A program made the translations under genes and the position numbers. Positions 1 to 9,647 of a stretch of DNA of 64,000 bases are shown here, piece after piece. Source of the DNA: Aquimarina pacifica (lineage in GTDB: Bacteria > Bacteroidota > Bacteroidia > Flavobacteriales > Flavobacteriaceae); the NCBI RefSeq assembly GCF_000520955.1, contig NZ_JACC01000001.1, positions 229,710 through 293,709 on the forward strand. The letters are read 5' to 3'. The first letter of the stretch is position 1; each line of letters opens with the position of its first letter. The notes under the pieces were generated by a model. That model searched no databases and was not told the DNA's origin. It worked only from the letters and a program-made list of their open reading frames with translations.

Positions 1-115
1 CCTCTAACCCATTTACAGCCTCACCAATGACGCTATACTGGCTTTCATCCTCAAGAATTGCCCGAATACCATCTCTAACCATAAAATGATCATCTACTAA
101 AACTATTTTTGTCAT
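1..115 (-). CDS. NarL/LuxR-type response regulator, N-terminal fragment
   Basis: Only the first 38 codons lie in the window; the gene runs off the left edge. It begins MTKIVLVDDHFMVRDGI, the standard start of a receiver domain of the NarL/FixJ class: a hydrophobic beta strand followed by the acidic DD pair, with the phosphorylated Asp expected outside the window. The HTH output domain is not visible, so the NarL class is inferred from this N-terminus. It points away from the outer-membrane barrel and nirB genes, and a PilJ-type histidine kinase at 5742-7565 is the obvious partner. A TAnnTTTG box on the minus strand (166-159) and a TACGTA palindrome at 143-152 lie just upstream, suggesting autoregulation. 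Confidence 0.85.
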   Translation of the reverse strand, partial: MTKIVLVDDHFMVRDGIRAILEDESQYSVIGEAVNGLE

Positions 116-379
116 CGACTCTTACCTTTCTAAATTTTAAATAATACGTATTTTTAATCAAATATAGGAATAATTCAAAAACATCTAAGTAAAGTTAAAA
201 GGTTCTAAATTTTACCTACGTATTTTTACATAAAAAACACCCAATACTTAAGTATTAATACTTAGATTTGTGTCAGAAATACGTATTAACAATACTACAG
301 CTAATAGAATTAATTAAACGATTTTGAAATTTTAGCATAAGACAGCTAAAGTACTTATGCAAAAAAAAACAGTTAACAG
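116..379. promoter_or_regulatory. Divergent regulatory region with TACGTA palindromes
   Basis: This 264-base region separates the response regulator from the barrel protein gene. It holds AATACGTATT at 143-152 and at 278-287 (both perfect palindromes), TACGTA at 217-222, and the 14-base palindrome AATACTTAAGTATT at 243-256. Possible -7 boxes are TATATTTG on the minus strand (166-159) and TAGATTTG on the plus strand (263-270). Neither has a TTG at the usual -33 distance, which fits an activator-dependent promoter. In each direction one AATACGTATT sits 6-7 bases downstream of the -7 box, over the expected transcription start. The sites are seen directly; their binding by the nearby NarL-type regulator is inference. 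Confidence 0.6.
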
Positions 380-1690
380 ATGAGAAACAAATTACGTATT
401 GTCATTTTACTATTTATGGTAATGGCATTAAAAGGGAAAGCCCAAGAACTAAGTATTGATGCAGATATCCGTCCACGTTTTGAATACAGACATGGTTTTC
501 ATAGTCTAGTTCCTGACGGAGTTGACGAAGCAGCGGTAATACAACAAAGGTCAAGACTTAAATTTGGATATACAGCCGATAAATTTAAAGCACACTTGAG
601 CGTACAAGATGTAAGAGTCTGGGGAGACACAAGACAGATCTTAGATGATGACATCAATAATAACTTACAAATTGCCGAAGCATGGTTCTCATTAAAAATG
701 GGAGAATCATGGGCTACAAAAATAGGTCGTCAAACATTATCGTATGATGATCAGAGAATCCTAGGAGGTTTAGACTGGGCAATGCAAGGGCGTTTCCATG
801 ATCTTTTACTTCTTAAATATGCAAAAGGTAAGTCTAAGTTAGATATCGGACTTGCTTTCAGTCAAAATGCAGGAGCTGCAAACCCAGGTAACGAGTTTGG
901 TAATATTTATGATGTAACTGGCTTCTTTAGCTACAAAGCAATGGAGTATCTTCACTATAATGTAAAACCATCAGAAGATGTTAGTATTAGTTTATTAGCA
1001 CTTAATAACACTTTCCAAAACCTTGAGAATGGAGTTGGTGTTGATGGATTTTATCACAGACAAACTTTCGGAACACACTCAAAATTCAAATTAGGAGGTA
1101 TTGGCTTAGCTTTTAACGGATACTTACAAACAGGTGAGGCTAATTCAGGAACCGACTTGAGCGCATACTTAGTAGGACTAGAAGGAATTGGTAAAGTTGG
1201 TAAGACAAAATTAGGACTAGGATTCGAAATTCAGAGTGGTACTGATCAAGATGCTACCGATGGAAAAAACAAATCGTTTTTCCCACTATACGGTACTAAT
1301 CATAAATTTAACGGATTTATGGATTACTTCTATGTTGGTAACCATGCTAATAGTGTAGGTTTAACCGATATCTATGGTAAAGTAATCTTCAAAACTGGTG
1401 AAAAATCAAGTTTATTAGTAAAAGGTCATTACCTAGGAACTGCTGCTACAATGATAGACACTGACGGTTCAGATGCAGATGCTTACTTAGGAACAGAATT
1501 AGATTTGGTATATACTCAGAAATTACTTCCGTATGTAACGCTAAAACTAGGATACTCTCATATGTTCGCTTCAGACTCAATGGAGCTTCTAAAAGGAGTT
1601 GATGATCCTGCAAGTATCCAAAACTGGGGATGGGCAATGTTAGTTGTAAAACCTAATTTCCTAAAATGGAGCCCAAAACCTAAAGAATAA
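380..1690 (+). CDS. Outer-membrane beta-barrel protein, alginate-export family-like
   Basis: A 436-residue protein with a signal peptide (hydrophobic residues about 6-18, ending KGKAQEL) and then alternating aromatic/polar strands throughout, typical of a large beta barrel. Segments such as IGRQTLSYDDQRILGG and WAMQGRFHDL resemble the alginate-export porin family (PF13372). In Bacteroidota members of this family often sit beside nitrite and nitrate assimilation genes, as here, just before nirB. The likely role is passage of nitrate or nitrite, or a related solute, across the outer membrane; alginate transport is unlikely in this context. It has its own terminator (1726-1763) and an upstream region full of TACGTA palindromes. 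Family call from pattern recognition; substrate inferred. Confidence 0.75.
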   Translation: MRNKLRIVILLFMVMALKGKAQELSIDADIRPRFEYRHGFHSLVPDGVDEAAVIQQRSRLKFGYTADKFKAHLSVQDVRVWGDTRQILDDDINNNLQIAEAWFSLKMGESWATKIGRQTLSYDDQRILGGLDWAMQGRFHDLLLLKYAKGKSKLDIGLAFSQNAGAANPGNEFGNIYDVTGFFSYKAMEYLHYNVKPSEDVSISLLALNNTFQNLENGVGVDGFYHRQTFGTHSKFKLGGIGLAFNGYLQTGEANSGTDLSAYLVGLEGIGKVGKTKLGLGFEIQSGTDQDATDGKNKSFFPLYGTNHKFNGFMDYFYVGNHANSVGLTDIYGKVIFKTGEKSSLLVKGHYLGTAATMIDTDGSDADAYLGTELDLVYTQKLLPYVTLKLGYSHMFASDSMELLKGVDDPASIQNWGWAMLVVKPNFLKWSPKPKE

Positions 1691-1725
1691 TGGAGTAAAT
1701 CTTACTCAAAAATGCATAATCATTA

Positions 1726-1763
1726 AAAAAACCTGCGAAATACCATTTTCGCAGGTTTTTTTA
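1726..1763 (+). terminator. Intrinsic terminator after the barrel gene
   Basis: A perfect 15-base stem (1726-1740 with 1747-1761) around the loop TACCAT. The GC-rich core CCTGCG is followed by a T run. It separates the barrel gene transcript from nirB. Confidence 0.9.
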
Positions 1764-1800
1764 TGTATTATTTTCAAATTCGCAATCACACATATCTATA

Positions 1801-1846
1801 ATTACGTAATTTCTAGTGTAGCAATACGTATTTATACTTAATTTTG
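1801..1846 (+). promoter_or_regulatory. nirB promoter with two TACGTA palindromes
   Basis: Two perfect 10-base palindromes, ATTACGTAAT (1801-1810) and AATACGTATT (1823-1832), have centres exactly 22 bases apart, about two helical turns. They precede a TAATTTTG -7 box at 1839-1846, and the nirB ATG is at 1866. No TTG lies at the usual -33 distance. The layout suits a dimeric activator binding the same face of the helix. Assignment to the local NarL-type regulator is inferred. Confidence 0.6.
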
Positions 1847-1865
1847 TATCTATAAATTCAGAACA

Positions 1866-4385
1866 ATGAAGAAGGTAATAGTAATAGGTAATGGAATGGT
1901 AGGATACAAATTTTGTGAGAAATTTGTGGCCTCAGAAAAATTCAATGATTTTGAACTTACCGTTTTTGGCGAAGAACCAAGAAGAGCATACGATCGTGTA
2001 CATCTAAGTGAATTTTATGATGGTAAAACTGCTGAAGACTTAAGTATGTCTTCTGCAACTTGGTATACAGAAAATAACATTGATTTGCATATTTCGGAAA
2101 TGATCACCGAAATTGACAGAGAAAATAAAACCGTTGCAAATCACCGTGGCGTTAAGTATTCTTACGACTACTTAATTTTAGCTACTGGGTCATCTGCTTT
2201 TGTCCCTCCAATTCCTGGAGTTGAAAAAGAAGGTGTATTTGTATACCGTACTATTGAGGATTTAGAAGCAACTGAAGCTTATGCTAAGAAATTAAAAGCT
2301 GCCGGTAAAACTGAAGCAGCAGTTCTTGGTGGTGGATTATTAGGTTTAGAGGCTGCAAACGCAGTTAAAAACTTAGGCTTAAATGCTCACGTAGTAGAAT
2401 TTGCTCCTCGGCTTATGCCAAGACAGTTAGATAAAGGAGCTAGTGATATGCTTCAAGCAAAAATTGAAGACTTAGGATTGAAAGTACACCTTTCAAAACA
2501 AACACAACATATACAAGGTGACAAAGCCATCGAAGGTTTACAGTATGTAGATAATACAGAACTGAAAGTTGACATGTTAGTGGTTTCTGCAGGTATTCGT
2601 CCTCGTGATGAAGTTGCTAGAGAATGTGGACTAGAAGTGGGGACTCGTGGTGGAATTGTAGTAAACCAACAAATGCAGACATCTGATAGTAGTATATATG
2701 CTATAGGTGAATGTGCCCTTCTAAATCAAATGATTTATGGTTTGGTAGCTCCTGGTTATGACATGGCCGAAGTAGCTGTACAACAAATCATAGGAGAAGA
2801 AGCTGCAATGGCTGAATCTATTGACATGTCGACCCAACTGAAATTAATTGGTACAGAAGTAGCTAGTTTTGGTGACGCCTTAAACGAAGCGAAAGAAGAA
2901 ATAGATGAAATTACCTACGTTAATAAACGTAGTGGAATTTATAAAAAAATAAATGTTACCAAAGACGGTAAAAAGTTATTAGGAGGAATATTAATAGGTG
3001 ACTCTTCAGATTACAACTCATTATTCCAAATTTACATTAACGGAATGAAGCTTCCTGAAGATCCTGAAGACCTAATTTTAGGTAGTCGTGGTGGCGAAGG
3101 TGGCGGATTGTTGGGTGATGTTATGGATCTACCAGATGATGCACAAATATGTTCTTGCGAAAGTGTTACTAAGGGCCAAATATGTGGTGCTATTGAAAGT
3201 GGAGAAGCAAATGATCTAGGTGATGTGGTAAGCTGCACTAAAGCCGGAACCGGATGTGGTGGTTGTAAACCAATGGTTAAAGACTTAGTTGATGCTACTT
3301 TAAAATCTTTAGGACGAGAGGTAAAAGATAGTGTATGTGAACACTTTGACCTTAATCGCCAAGAGCTATATGATTTAATCCAAGTAAAAGGGTATAAAAC
3401 TTTTAATGAAGTTCTTGACAATCACGGAAATGGTGGTCATGGATGCGAATTATGTAAACCTGTGGTAGCTTCACTAATGGCAACAATTCATGCCGACACA
3501 GCCAATGTCGAATATGCCATACAAGACTCGAATGACCGTTTCTTAGCAAACATTCAACGTAACGGAACTTACTCGGTCGTTCCTCGTATTCCTGGAGGAG
3601 AAATTACTCCACAAAAATTGATTGCCCTTGGAGAAATTGCCAAGAAATATGACTTATACACCAAAGTAACAGGTGGAGTTCGTATAGATTTATTTGGTGC
3701 AACTTTGAACCAATTACCACTTATATGGAAAGATTTAATTGAAGAAGGTTTTGAAAGTGGTCATGCCTACGGAAAATCACTTCGTACTGTAAAAACTTGT
3801 GTAGGATCTACATGGTGTCGCTATGGTATGGATGAGAGTGTTTCTTTTGGTATTGAGCTAGAGAACAGATACAGAGGTATGCGATCTCCTCATAAAATAA
3901 AAGGAGGTGTTTCTGGTTGTATTCGTGAATGTGCAGAGGCTCGTGGAAAAGATTTTGGGTTAATTGCCGTTGATGGTGGTTGGAATTTATATGTAGGAGG
4001 TAACGGTGGTGCAACTCCCCGCCATGCAGAACTATTGGCCGAACAAATTGATAACGAAACTGTAATAAAATACTTAGATCGCTACTTAATGTTTTACATG
4101 CGTACCGCTAAACCTTTACAACGTACAGCTGCTTGGCAAGAACGTTTAGAAGGTGGTATGGAATATTTAAAACAAGTAATTATTGAAGATAGCTTAGGAA
4201 TTTGTGAAGATCTAGAAAGAGAAATGAGCACATTGGTTAATAAGTTTGAATGCGAGTGGACTCAGGCCATTAATGACCCAGAAATGATGAAACGTTTCAG
4301 TCACTTTGTAAATAGTGATGATGATGATGATAACTTAGTATTTGTTCCTTTACGTGAACAAAAAATGCCTAAACACTGGAAATAA
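1866..4385 (+). CDS. nirB: NAD(P)H-dependent nitrite reductase, large subunit
   Basis: Cytoplasmic enzyme reducing nitrite to ammonium with six electrons from NAD(P)H. The 839 residues match the family's usual length. Order of parts: FAD/NAD(P)H oxidoreductase domain (about 1-310; GNGMVG near the start, GGGLLGLEAA about 155-164), a small reductase C-terminal domain, a BFD-like [2Fe-2S] domain (C429, C431, C464, C467), a ferredoxin-like half domain, then the sulfite/nitrite reductase core with the siroheme-4Fe4S ligands C645, C651, C685 and C689. All expected cysteines are present. The C-terminus has a run of five Asp encoded by GAT repeats near 4315-4333. nirD follows after 88 bases, so the two are probably cotranscribed from the TACGTA-bearing promoter. 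Confidence 0.97.
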   Translation: MKKVIVIGNGMVGYKFCEKFVASEKFNDFELTVFGEEPRRAYDRVHLSEFYDGKTAEDLSMSSATWYTENNIDLHISEMITEIDRENKTVANHRGVKYSYDYLILATGSSAFVPPIPGVEKEGVFVYRTIEDLEATEAYAKKLKAAGKTEAAVLGGGLLGLEAANAVKNLGLNAHVVEFAPRLMPRQLDKGASDMLQAKIEDLGLKVHLSKQTQHIQGDKAIEGLQYVDNTELKVDMLVVSAGIRPRDEVARECGLEVGTRGGIVVNQQMQTSDSSIYAIGECALLNQMIYGLVAPGYDMAEVAVQQIIGEEAAMAESIDMSTQLKLIGTEVASFGDALNEAKEEIDEITYVNKRSGIYKKINVTKDGKKLLGGILIGDSSDYNSLFQIYINGMKLPEDPEDLILGSRGGEGGGLLGDVMDLPDDAQICSCESVTKGQICGAIESGEANDLGDVVSCTKAGTGCGGCKPMVKDLVDATLKSLGREVKDSVCEHFDLNRQELYDLIQVKGYKTFNEVLDNHGNGGHGCELCKPVVASLMATIHADTANVEYAIQDSNDRFLANIQRNGTYSVVPRIPGGEITPQKLIALGEIAKKYDLYTKVTGGVRIDLFGATLNQLPLIWKDLIEEGFESGHAYGKSLRTVKTCVGSTWCRYGMDESVSFGIELENRYRGMRSPHKIKGGVSGCIRECAEARGKDFGLIAVDGGWNLYVGGNGGATPRHAELLAEQIDNETVIKYLDRYLMFYMRTAKPLQRTAAWQERLEGGMEYLKQVIIEDSLGICEDLEREMSTLVNKFECEWTQAINDPEMMKRFSHFVNSDDDDDNLVFVPLREQKMPKHWK

Positions 4386-4473
4386 TAAAATAGCAATAGC
4401 ATAATGATAACTTTTTGAATCGAATTTCTATTCTTAAAGAGCTATCAAAAAATCCTCAAAAGAGTAATTTGTA

Positions 4474-4851
4474 ATGGAGAAAATTTTGGATATATATAAA
4501 AGTACTTCTGTAGAAGATGTAACCGTATGGTATGAAGCGGCAAAAGTAAGTGATTTCCCAAAAGATGGCGGAGCTTGCGTAAAATATAAAGAAAAACAAA
4601 TTGCGGTCTTTAATTTTGAACGAAAAAACGAATGGTATGCATGTCAAAATGTATGTCCCCATAAAATGGAAATGGTATTAAGTAGAGGAATGATCGGTGA
4701 CCAAAACGGAATTCCTAAGGTAGCCTGCCCACTGCATAAGAAAACATTTTCCTTAGAAAACGGAGAAAACCTAAATGGTGATATTGCTCCTATAGCAACT
4801 TATCCTGTAAAAATAGAAGGTGATATCGTTTATATTGGCTTCTCAGAATAG
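4474..4851 (+). CDS. nirD: Nitrite reductase small subunit, Rieske-like
   Basis: 125 residues; partner of NirB in the soluble assimilatory nitrite reductase. It has a Rieske-type fold signature: the first ligand pair is CPH in ACQNVCPHKMEMVLSRG and the second is CPLH in ACPLHKKTFSLENG. Both Cys-x-His and Cys-x2-His pairs are intact, so this NirD could hold a [2Fe-2S] cluster. Some NirD proteins, such as the E. coli one, are known to lack these ligands. It lies 88 bases after nirB on the same strand and is followed by a terminator-like hairpin at 4909-4947. Confidence 0.93.
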   Translation: MEKILDIYKSTSVEDVTVWYEAAKVSDFPKDGGACVKYKEKQIAVFNFERKNEWYACQNVCPHKMEMVLSRGMIGDQNGIPKVACPLHKKTFSLENGENLNGDIAPIATYPVKIEGDIVYIGFSE

Positions 4852-4908
4852 CTGCTATTTCTAGTGTTCTAAAAAGTTATTTAATAGGGCTAATTCAATT
4901 AATTCTGT

Positions 4909-4947
4909 AACCATCTTAATTTTTCATCAAAGTTAAGATGGTTTTCT
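4909..4947 (+). terminator. Probable terminator after nirD
   Basis: An 11-base perfect stem AACCATCTTAA (4909-4919) with TTAAGATGGTT (4933-4943), a 13-base loop and a short T run. The stem is AT-rich, so termination may be partial. The rest of the 4852-5146 gap shows only the DUF4202 promoter box. Confidence 0.6.
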
Positions 4948-5119
4948 ATTTCTAAACAAGAAGAATACATCCCTCTTTTTGAAAAATATTCAATAAGAAA
5001 AAGCACATTACACAGGCTATAAGAATTTCTTTAAACATAAAAATTGCTTTTCTTATAACAAACGCAACATACAACTAGGATTATAGTCTTTGTACATTTT
5101 ATAATTATATAGTTTACAT

Positions 5120-5127
5120 TAACTTTG
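5120..5127 (+). promoter_or_regulatory. -7 box of the DUF4202 gene
   Basis: TAACTTTG matches the Bacteroidota -7 consensus TAnnTTTG and lies 19 bases before the ATG at 5147. No TACGTA site is present here, so the DUF4202-kinase transcript may be expressed independently of the nirB promoter. Confidence 0.5.
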
Positions 5128-5146
5128 CTATAAATACAAATTACTT

Positions 5147-5734
5147 ATGGCACCTATTCAATTATCAGAAGCGCTTACAAAAATCGACCAAGCTAATGCC
5201 AATGACCCAAATCACGAAATAATAGAAGGGCAATCAATTCCCAAAGAATTAATCTATGGGCAACGTATGACCCAAACTATAAATACATTTGAGCCTAATG
5301 CATCTGTAGCTTTACAAATTGCTGCCAGAGCTCAACATATTTGCAGATGGGAAATCCCTCGAGAAACCTATCCCATGGATCGGGTTGGATACTTAAAATG
5401 GAGAGAGGATCTTAAAAAATTTCACGCAAAAAAAACAGCAGGAATCCTTACAGAGATCGGATATGACAAAGAAACTATAGAACGAGTATCCTTTTTACTT
5501 CAGAAGAAAAAACTAAAGAAAGATATCGAAACTCAAACATTAGAAGATGTAATTTGTCTTGTCTTTCTTAACTTCTATTACGAAGGTTTTTTGATCAAAC
5601 ATGAAGAAGAAAAAATAATTGACATCCTACAAAAAACTTGGCGAAAAATGTCTGAAAAAGGTCATAAAGCAGCTTTGCAACTCTCTTATTCTGATAAAGG
5701 GTTGGCACTAATTAAAAAGGCATTAGCCGAATAA
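5147..5734 (+). CDS. DUF4202 family protein
   Basis: 195 residues, cytoplasmic, mostly helical, no signal or membrane segment. It matches the DUF4202 family (PF13875) as I recall it, with the signature AARAQHICRWEIPRETYPM and GYLKWREDLKKFHA. The family is found repeatedly beside nitrate and nitrite assimilation genes, but its biochemical role is not established. Conserved His, Arg and Asp residues hint at a metal-dependent or HD-like site; this is inference. Seven bases separate it from the sensor kinase downstream, so the two are almost certainly cotranscribed and the protein may act in the same nitrate-sensing circuit. Confidence 0.85.
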   Translation: MAPIQLSEALTKIDQANANDPNHEIIEGQSIPKELIYGQRMTQTINTFEPNASVALQIAARAQHICRWEIPRETYPMDRVGYLKWREDLKKFHAKKTAGILTEIGYDKETIERVSFLLQKKKLKKDIETQTLEDVICLVFLNFYYEGFLIKHEEEKIIDILQKTWRKMSEKGHKAALQLSYSDKGLALIKKALAE

Positions 5735-5741
5735 TCCAATT

Positions 5742-7565
5742 TTGAACAGAAGAGAATCACTAGACCACCAAACTTTTAATCGTCTGACCAAAGTATACGC
5801 AATTGCTCTTGGAGCCATTGCATTATTTACTTTTGGAGGACAATTTTTTATACAACAATTTCTGAATAGTCAAATTGATGATTCTAGAATCATTAATTTA
5901 TCTGGGCGACAGCGTATGCTTAGTCAAAAACTTTCTAAAGAAATTTTATTACTCTCGCATATAGATGACCAAAACTCGAAGAAGGAACAATATGTAAAAG
6001 AACTACAATCTACAATTAACCTCTGGAAACTGTCGCATCAAAATTTAAAAAAATACAACGACTCCATTCAAAAAGGAAAGAAGGACAGTACCGAAATCAA
6101 AAGAATGTTTTTGGTATTACAACCATACTTTGAGACCATATACGAAAGTAGTATCGAAATACTCAATTTAGCAAAAAAAGACTCTATAGATAGTGAACTT
6201 CTTGCCCCTAATTTAACCAACGTAATATTTAACGAACCTCTTTTTCTAAAACAAATGGATGCAATTGTATTTCGTTATGAAAAAGAAGCCCAAGAAAAAA
6301 TATCTAGTCTTAAGAGAATCGAATACCTAATATTTGGCTTAATCATTATAATTTTAATGGTTGAGTTTTTATTTCTATTTCGCCCTATAACTCTTAGAGT
6401 AAAAAAGACCATATCAAATTTGTTGATATCCCAACAAAATGCAACAGATATGGCTCTTAATGCCGAAAAACTAAGAAAAACTCAAAACGAAAATGTACAA
6501 GAGCTCATATCACTTACCAAGGCCATAGATCAAACATTACTTTATGCTCGAGTAGATGAAAATGGGATTATAAGAAGCCTTGGTGAGCGTTTTAGTAAGC
6601 TATTGCGTCTAGATCAAGGACCTAATAATCAAAAGAACCTTGCGGAACTTATGGGATTAGGTGAGGTACAAAAAAATAGATTACTTCAACTCATCGCACA
6701 AAATAAAGGAGGCGTATTTAATGAGCAATTTGTATTCGAAGCTGTACAGGGACAAAAAATATGGTTAGATATATCTATCCTTACCGTCTTAAGAGAATCT
6801 GGTAATATGGAGCGACTAGTGCTTTGTTCTGACATTTCTAAGCGTAAAGAGGCTCAAAATGAAGTAGAGCGATTGAATGCCGAAAAATACAGAGAGAAAG
6901 AAGAATTACAAAAATCAAACGCAAGTCAAATCGTAGAAGCCCAAGAAGAAGAGCGAAAACGTATTGCAAAAGAAATACATGATAGTATTGGCCAGATGCT
7001 TACTGCACTAAAATTTAATATTGAGTCTATTAATTTACAAAATATAGAAAAAGCTACCCAAAAAATAGAAGGCCTTAAAAAATTATCAGTAGATCTTATT
7101 CAAGGAATAAGAATGGCTACTTTTAACCTCACACCTCCAGAATTAAAAGATTACGGAATCCCTACTGCACTAAGAAAAATGGCTCGTGAGCTATCAAAGC
7201 TAACAAGCAAGAATATTATTTTTGAGAACAAATCTGAGTTTGATCAACGGTTTGACACCTTAGTAGAGACCAACCTATACCGTGTCACACAGGAAGCAGT
7301 AAACAATGCAATTAAATACGCTAAATCAGACTTTATCCTTATTATTGTTAACCATTCTGATGCCATCCTAAGTATTATAATAGAGGATAACGGAAATGGA
7401 TTTGATCTTAACCAGATCCCCGCTAAACCCAAAAATAATGCAGAGGGCGGAATGGGATTATTTTTTATGAAGGAACGAATGAATTATATTAATGGTAGAA
7501 TATTCATTAATTCTATTATTGGTGAGGGAACAAGAATCACTCTTAATTATAATTTCACCGAATAA
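5742..7565 (+). CDS. PilJ-type nitrate/nitrite sensor histidine kinase
   Basis: 607 residues. Transmembrane helix about 17-36, a periplasmic PilJ/NarX-like domain with NLSGRQRMLSQKLSKE near residues 47-62, a second helix about 195-214, a coiled linker, a PAS domain (about 250-370), then a HisKA_3 dimerisation domain with the phosphorylated H413 in RIAKEIHDSIGQM and an HATPase_c domain (NAIKYAKS, DNGNGF, GGMGLFFMKERM). The start is TTG: no ATG occurs before the SGRQRM segment, and the TTG leaves a normal short cytoplasmic N-terminus. HisKA_3 kinases pair with NarL-class regulators, which fits the truncated regulator at 1-115. Nitrate or nitrite as ligand is inferred from the domain and neighbours. 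Confidence 0.9.
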   Translation: MNRRESLDHQTFNRLTKVYAIALGAIALFTFGGQFFIQQFLNSQIDDSRIINLSGRQRMLSQKLSKEILLLSHIDDQNSKKEQYVKELQSTINLWKLSHQNLKKYNDSIQKGKKDSTEIKRMFLVLQPYFETIYESSIEILNLAKKDSIDSELLAPNLTNVIFNEPLFLKQMDAIVFRYEKEAQEKISSLKRIEYLIFGLIIIILMVEFLFLFRPITLRVKKTISNLLISQQNATDMALNAEKLRKTQNENVQELISLTKAIDQTLLYARVDENGIIRSLGERFSKLLRLDQGPNNQKNLAELMGLGEVQKNRLLQLIAQNKGGVFNEQFVFEAVQGQKIWLDISILTVLRESGNMERLVLCSDISKRKEAQNEVERLNAEKYREKEELQKSNASQIVEAQEEERKRIAKEIHDSIGQMLTALKFNIESINLQNIEKATQKIEGLKKLSVDLIQGIRMATFNLTPPELKDYGIPTALRKMARELSKLTSKNIIFENKSEFDQRFDTLVETNLYRVTQEAVNNAIKYAKSDFILIIVNHSDAILSIIIEDNGNGFDLNQIPAKPKNNAEGGMGLFFMKERMNYINGRIFINSIIGEGTRITLNYNFTE

Positions 7566-7567
7566 TT

Positions 7568-8437
7568 TCAGACTTGATTAACTTTTTTTTTTATTACTTC
7601 ATTTCTGTAATAATCTATAAGTCCATCAATTGGTCTTCTAACTATATTTCCTACAGTCAAACTATAGGGCCAAACTGCTGCTCTAATAATATCTTCACTA
7701 AAATGAGCTATAGAGCCAATAAAGTGTACAGGAACATTCTGTGCCTCAGGAAAACAAAGCACTCTATTCTCTACAAACAACTGAATCCCTTCGGTTACAA
7801 TTTTATAAAAATATCCATTACGCTCACTGGTAAAAATAAATTCTGCAAAAGAAGCAAGGTAGGTGTTAGGATTATCTTTTTTGTATAAATTTTCTTTAAT
7901 CGAGTCTGCCGATAGATCAAATCGTTTTTCGAATTCTGCAGCAACTTCAGGAGGCATACGCTTGTAGTAATAATCACGTATAAGTCGTTTTCCGAAGAAG
8001 TTTCCGCTTGCCTCATCCATAAGAACATATCCTAAAGACTCAACGGTCATCTTAATCTCATCTCCATCAAAATAACAACTATTAGAACCTGTTCCCAATA
8101 TACAAACAATACCAGGTTCTGCAGTAGCTGCGTACACGGCAGCAACCATGTCTTCGCGTACCACAACATCTGAGTTCACAAAATAATCTTCAAAAACTCG
8201 GGTCAACATTTCTGTTGGTTTTGATGTACCACACCCAGCACCAAAAAAATGAACAGTTTCGATTTTATCGCGATGCAACGCAAGTTCCTCATTTTTTTTG
8301 AGTCTCTTTTCTAGTAAAGAGATATCAAATATGGCAGGATTTAAACCTTCAGTTCGGGTTTTGAATATCACTTCTCCTTCATAACCAAGAAGAATCCAAT
8401 CACATTTGGTAGAACCACCGTCAGCTAATAAAATCAT
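7568..8437 (-). CDS. BadF/BadG-type N-acetylglucosamine kinase-like protein
   Basis: 289 residues of the ASKHA fold. It shows the phosphate-1 motif LLADGGSTKCDWIL at the N-terminus, the central GAGCGT, and the adenosine/phosphate-2 segment CILGTGSNSCYFDG. These fit the eukaryotic-type GlcNAc kinase branch of the BcrAD/BadFG family, which phosphorylates amino sugars. It lies downstream of gapA on the same strand with a 160-base gap, so cotranscription with glycolytic genes is possible. It ends two bases from the stop codon of the convergent histidine kinase gene. Substrate is inferred; the family also holds activator ATPases, but a [4Fe-4S] CxxC signature for those is not evident. Confidence 0.82.
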   Translation of the reverse strand: MILLADGGSTKCDWILLGYEGEVIFKTRTEGLNPAIFDISLLEKRLKKNEELALHRDKIETVHFFGAGCGTSKPTEMLTRVFEDYFVNSDVVVREDMVAAVYAATAEPGIVCILGTGSNSCYFDGDEIKMTVESLGYVLMDEASGNFFGKRLIRDYYYKRMPPEVAAEFEKRFDLSADSIKENLYKKDNPNTYLASFAEFIFTSERNGYFYKIVTEGIQLFVENRVLCFPEAQNVPVHFIGSIAHFSEDIIRAAVWPYSLTVGNIVRRPIDGLIDYYRNEVIKKKVNQV

Positions 8438-8597
8438 TTTTAATACAGATTTATTGTTTATCTAGAATACTACTTTCTAAATAATATACTATCCTATTGA
8501 GCGTAACACTACAAATCATACTATCGATGCTCTGGTGTGCACTCAATAAGATAGTTATATTAATATATTATAAACACTTTAGACAAGTGTTCTTTTT

Positions 8598-9623
<1,026 letters not shown>

Positions 9624-9647
9624 TTATTTTAAAAAACGTGGTTATAA

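Noticed and set aside
3032..3421. 129-codon frame opposite nirB
   Set aside because: It is the antisense shadow of conserved nirB codons, including the BFD-like cysteines.
4315..4333. GAT repeat at the end of nirB as a phase-variation tract
   Set aside because: A triplet repeat keeps the frame, so length change would only alter the number of Asp residues near the C-terminus.
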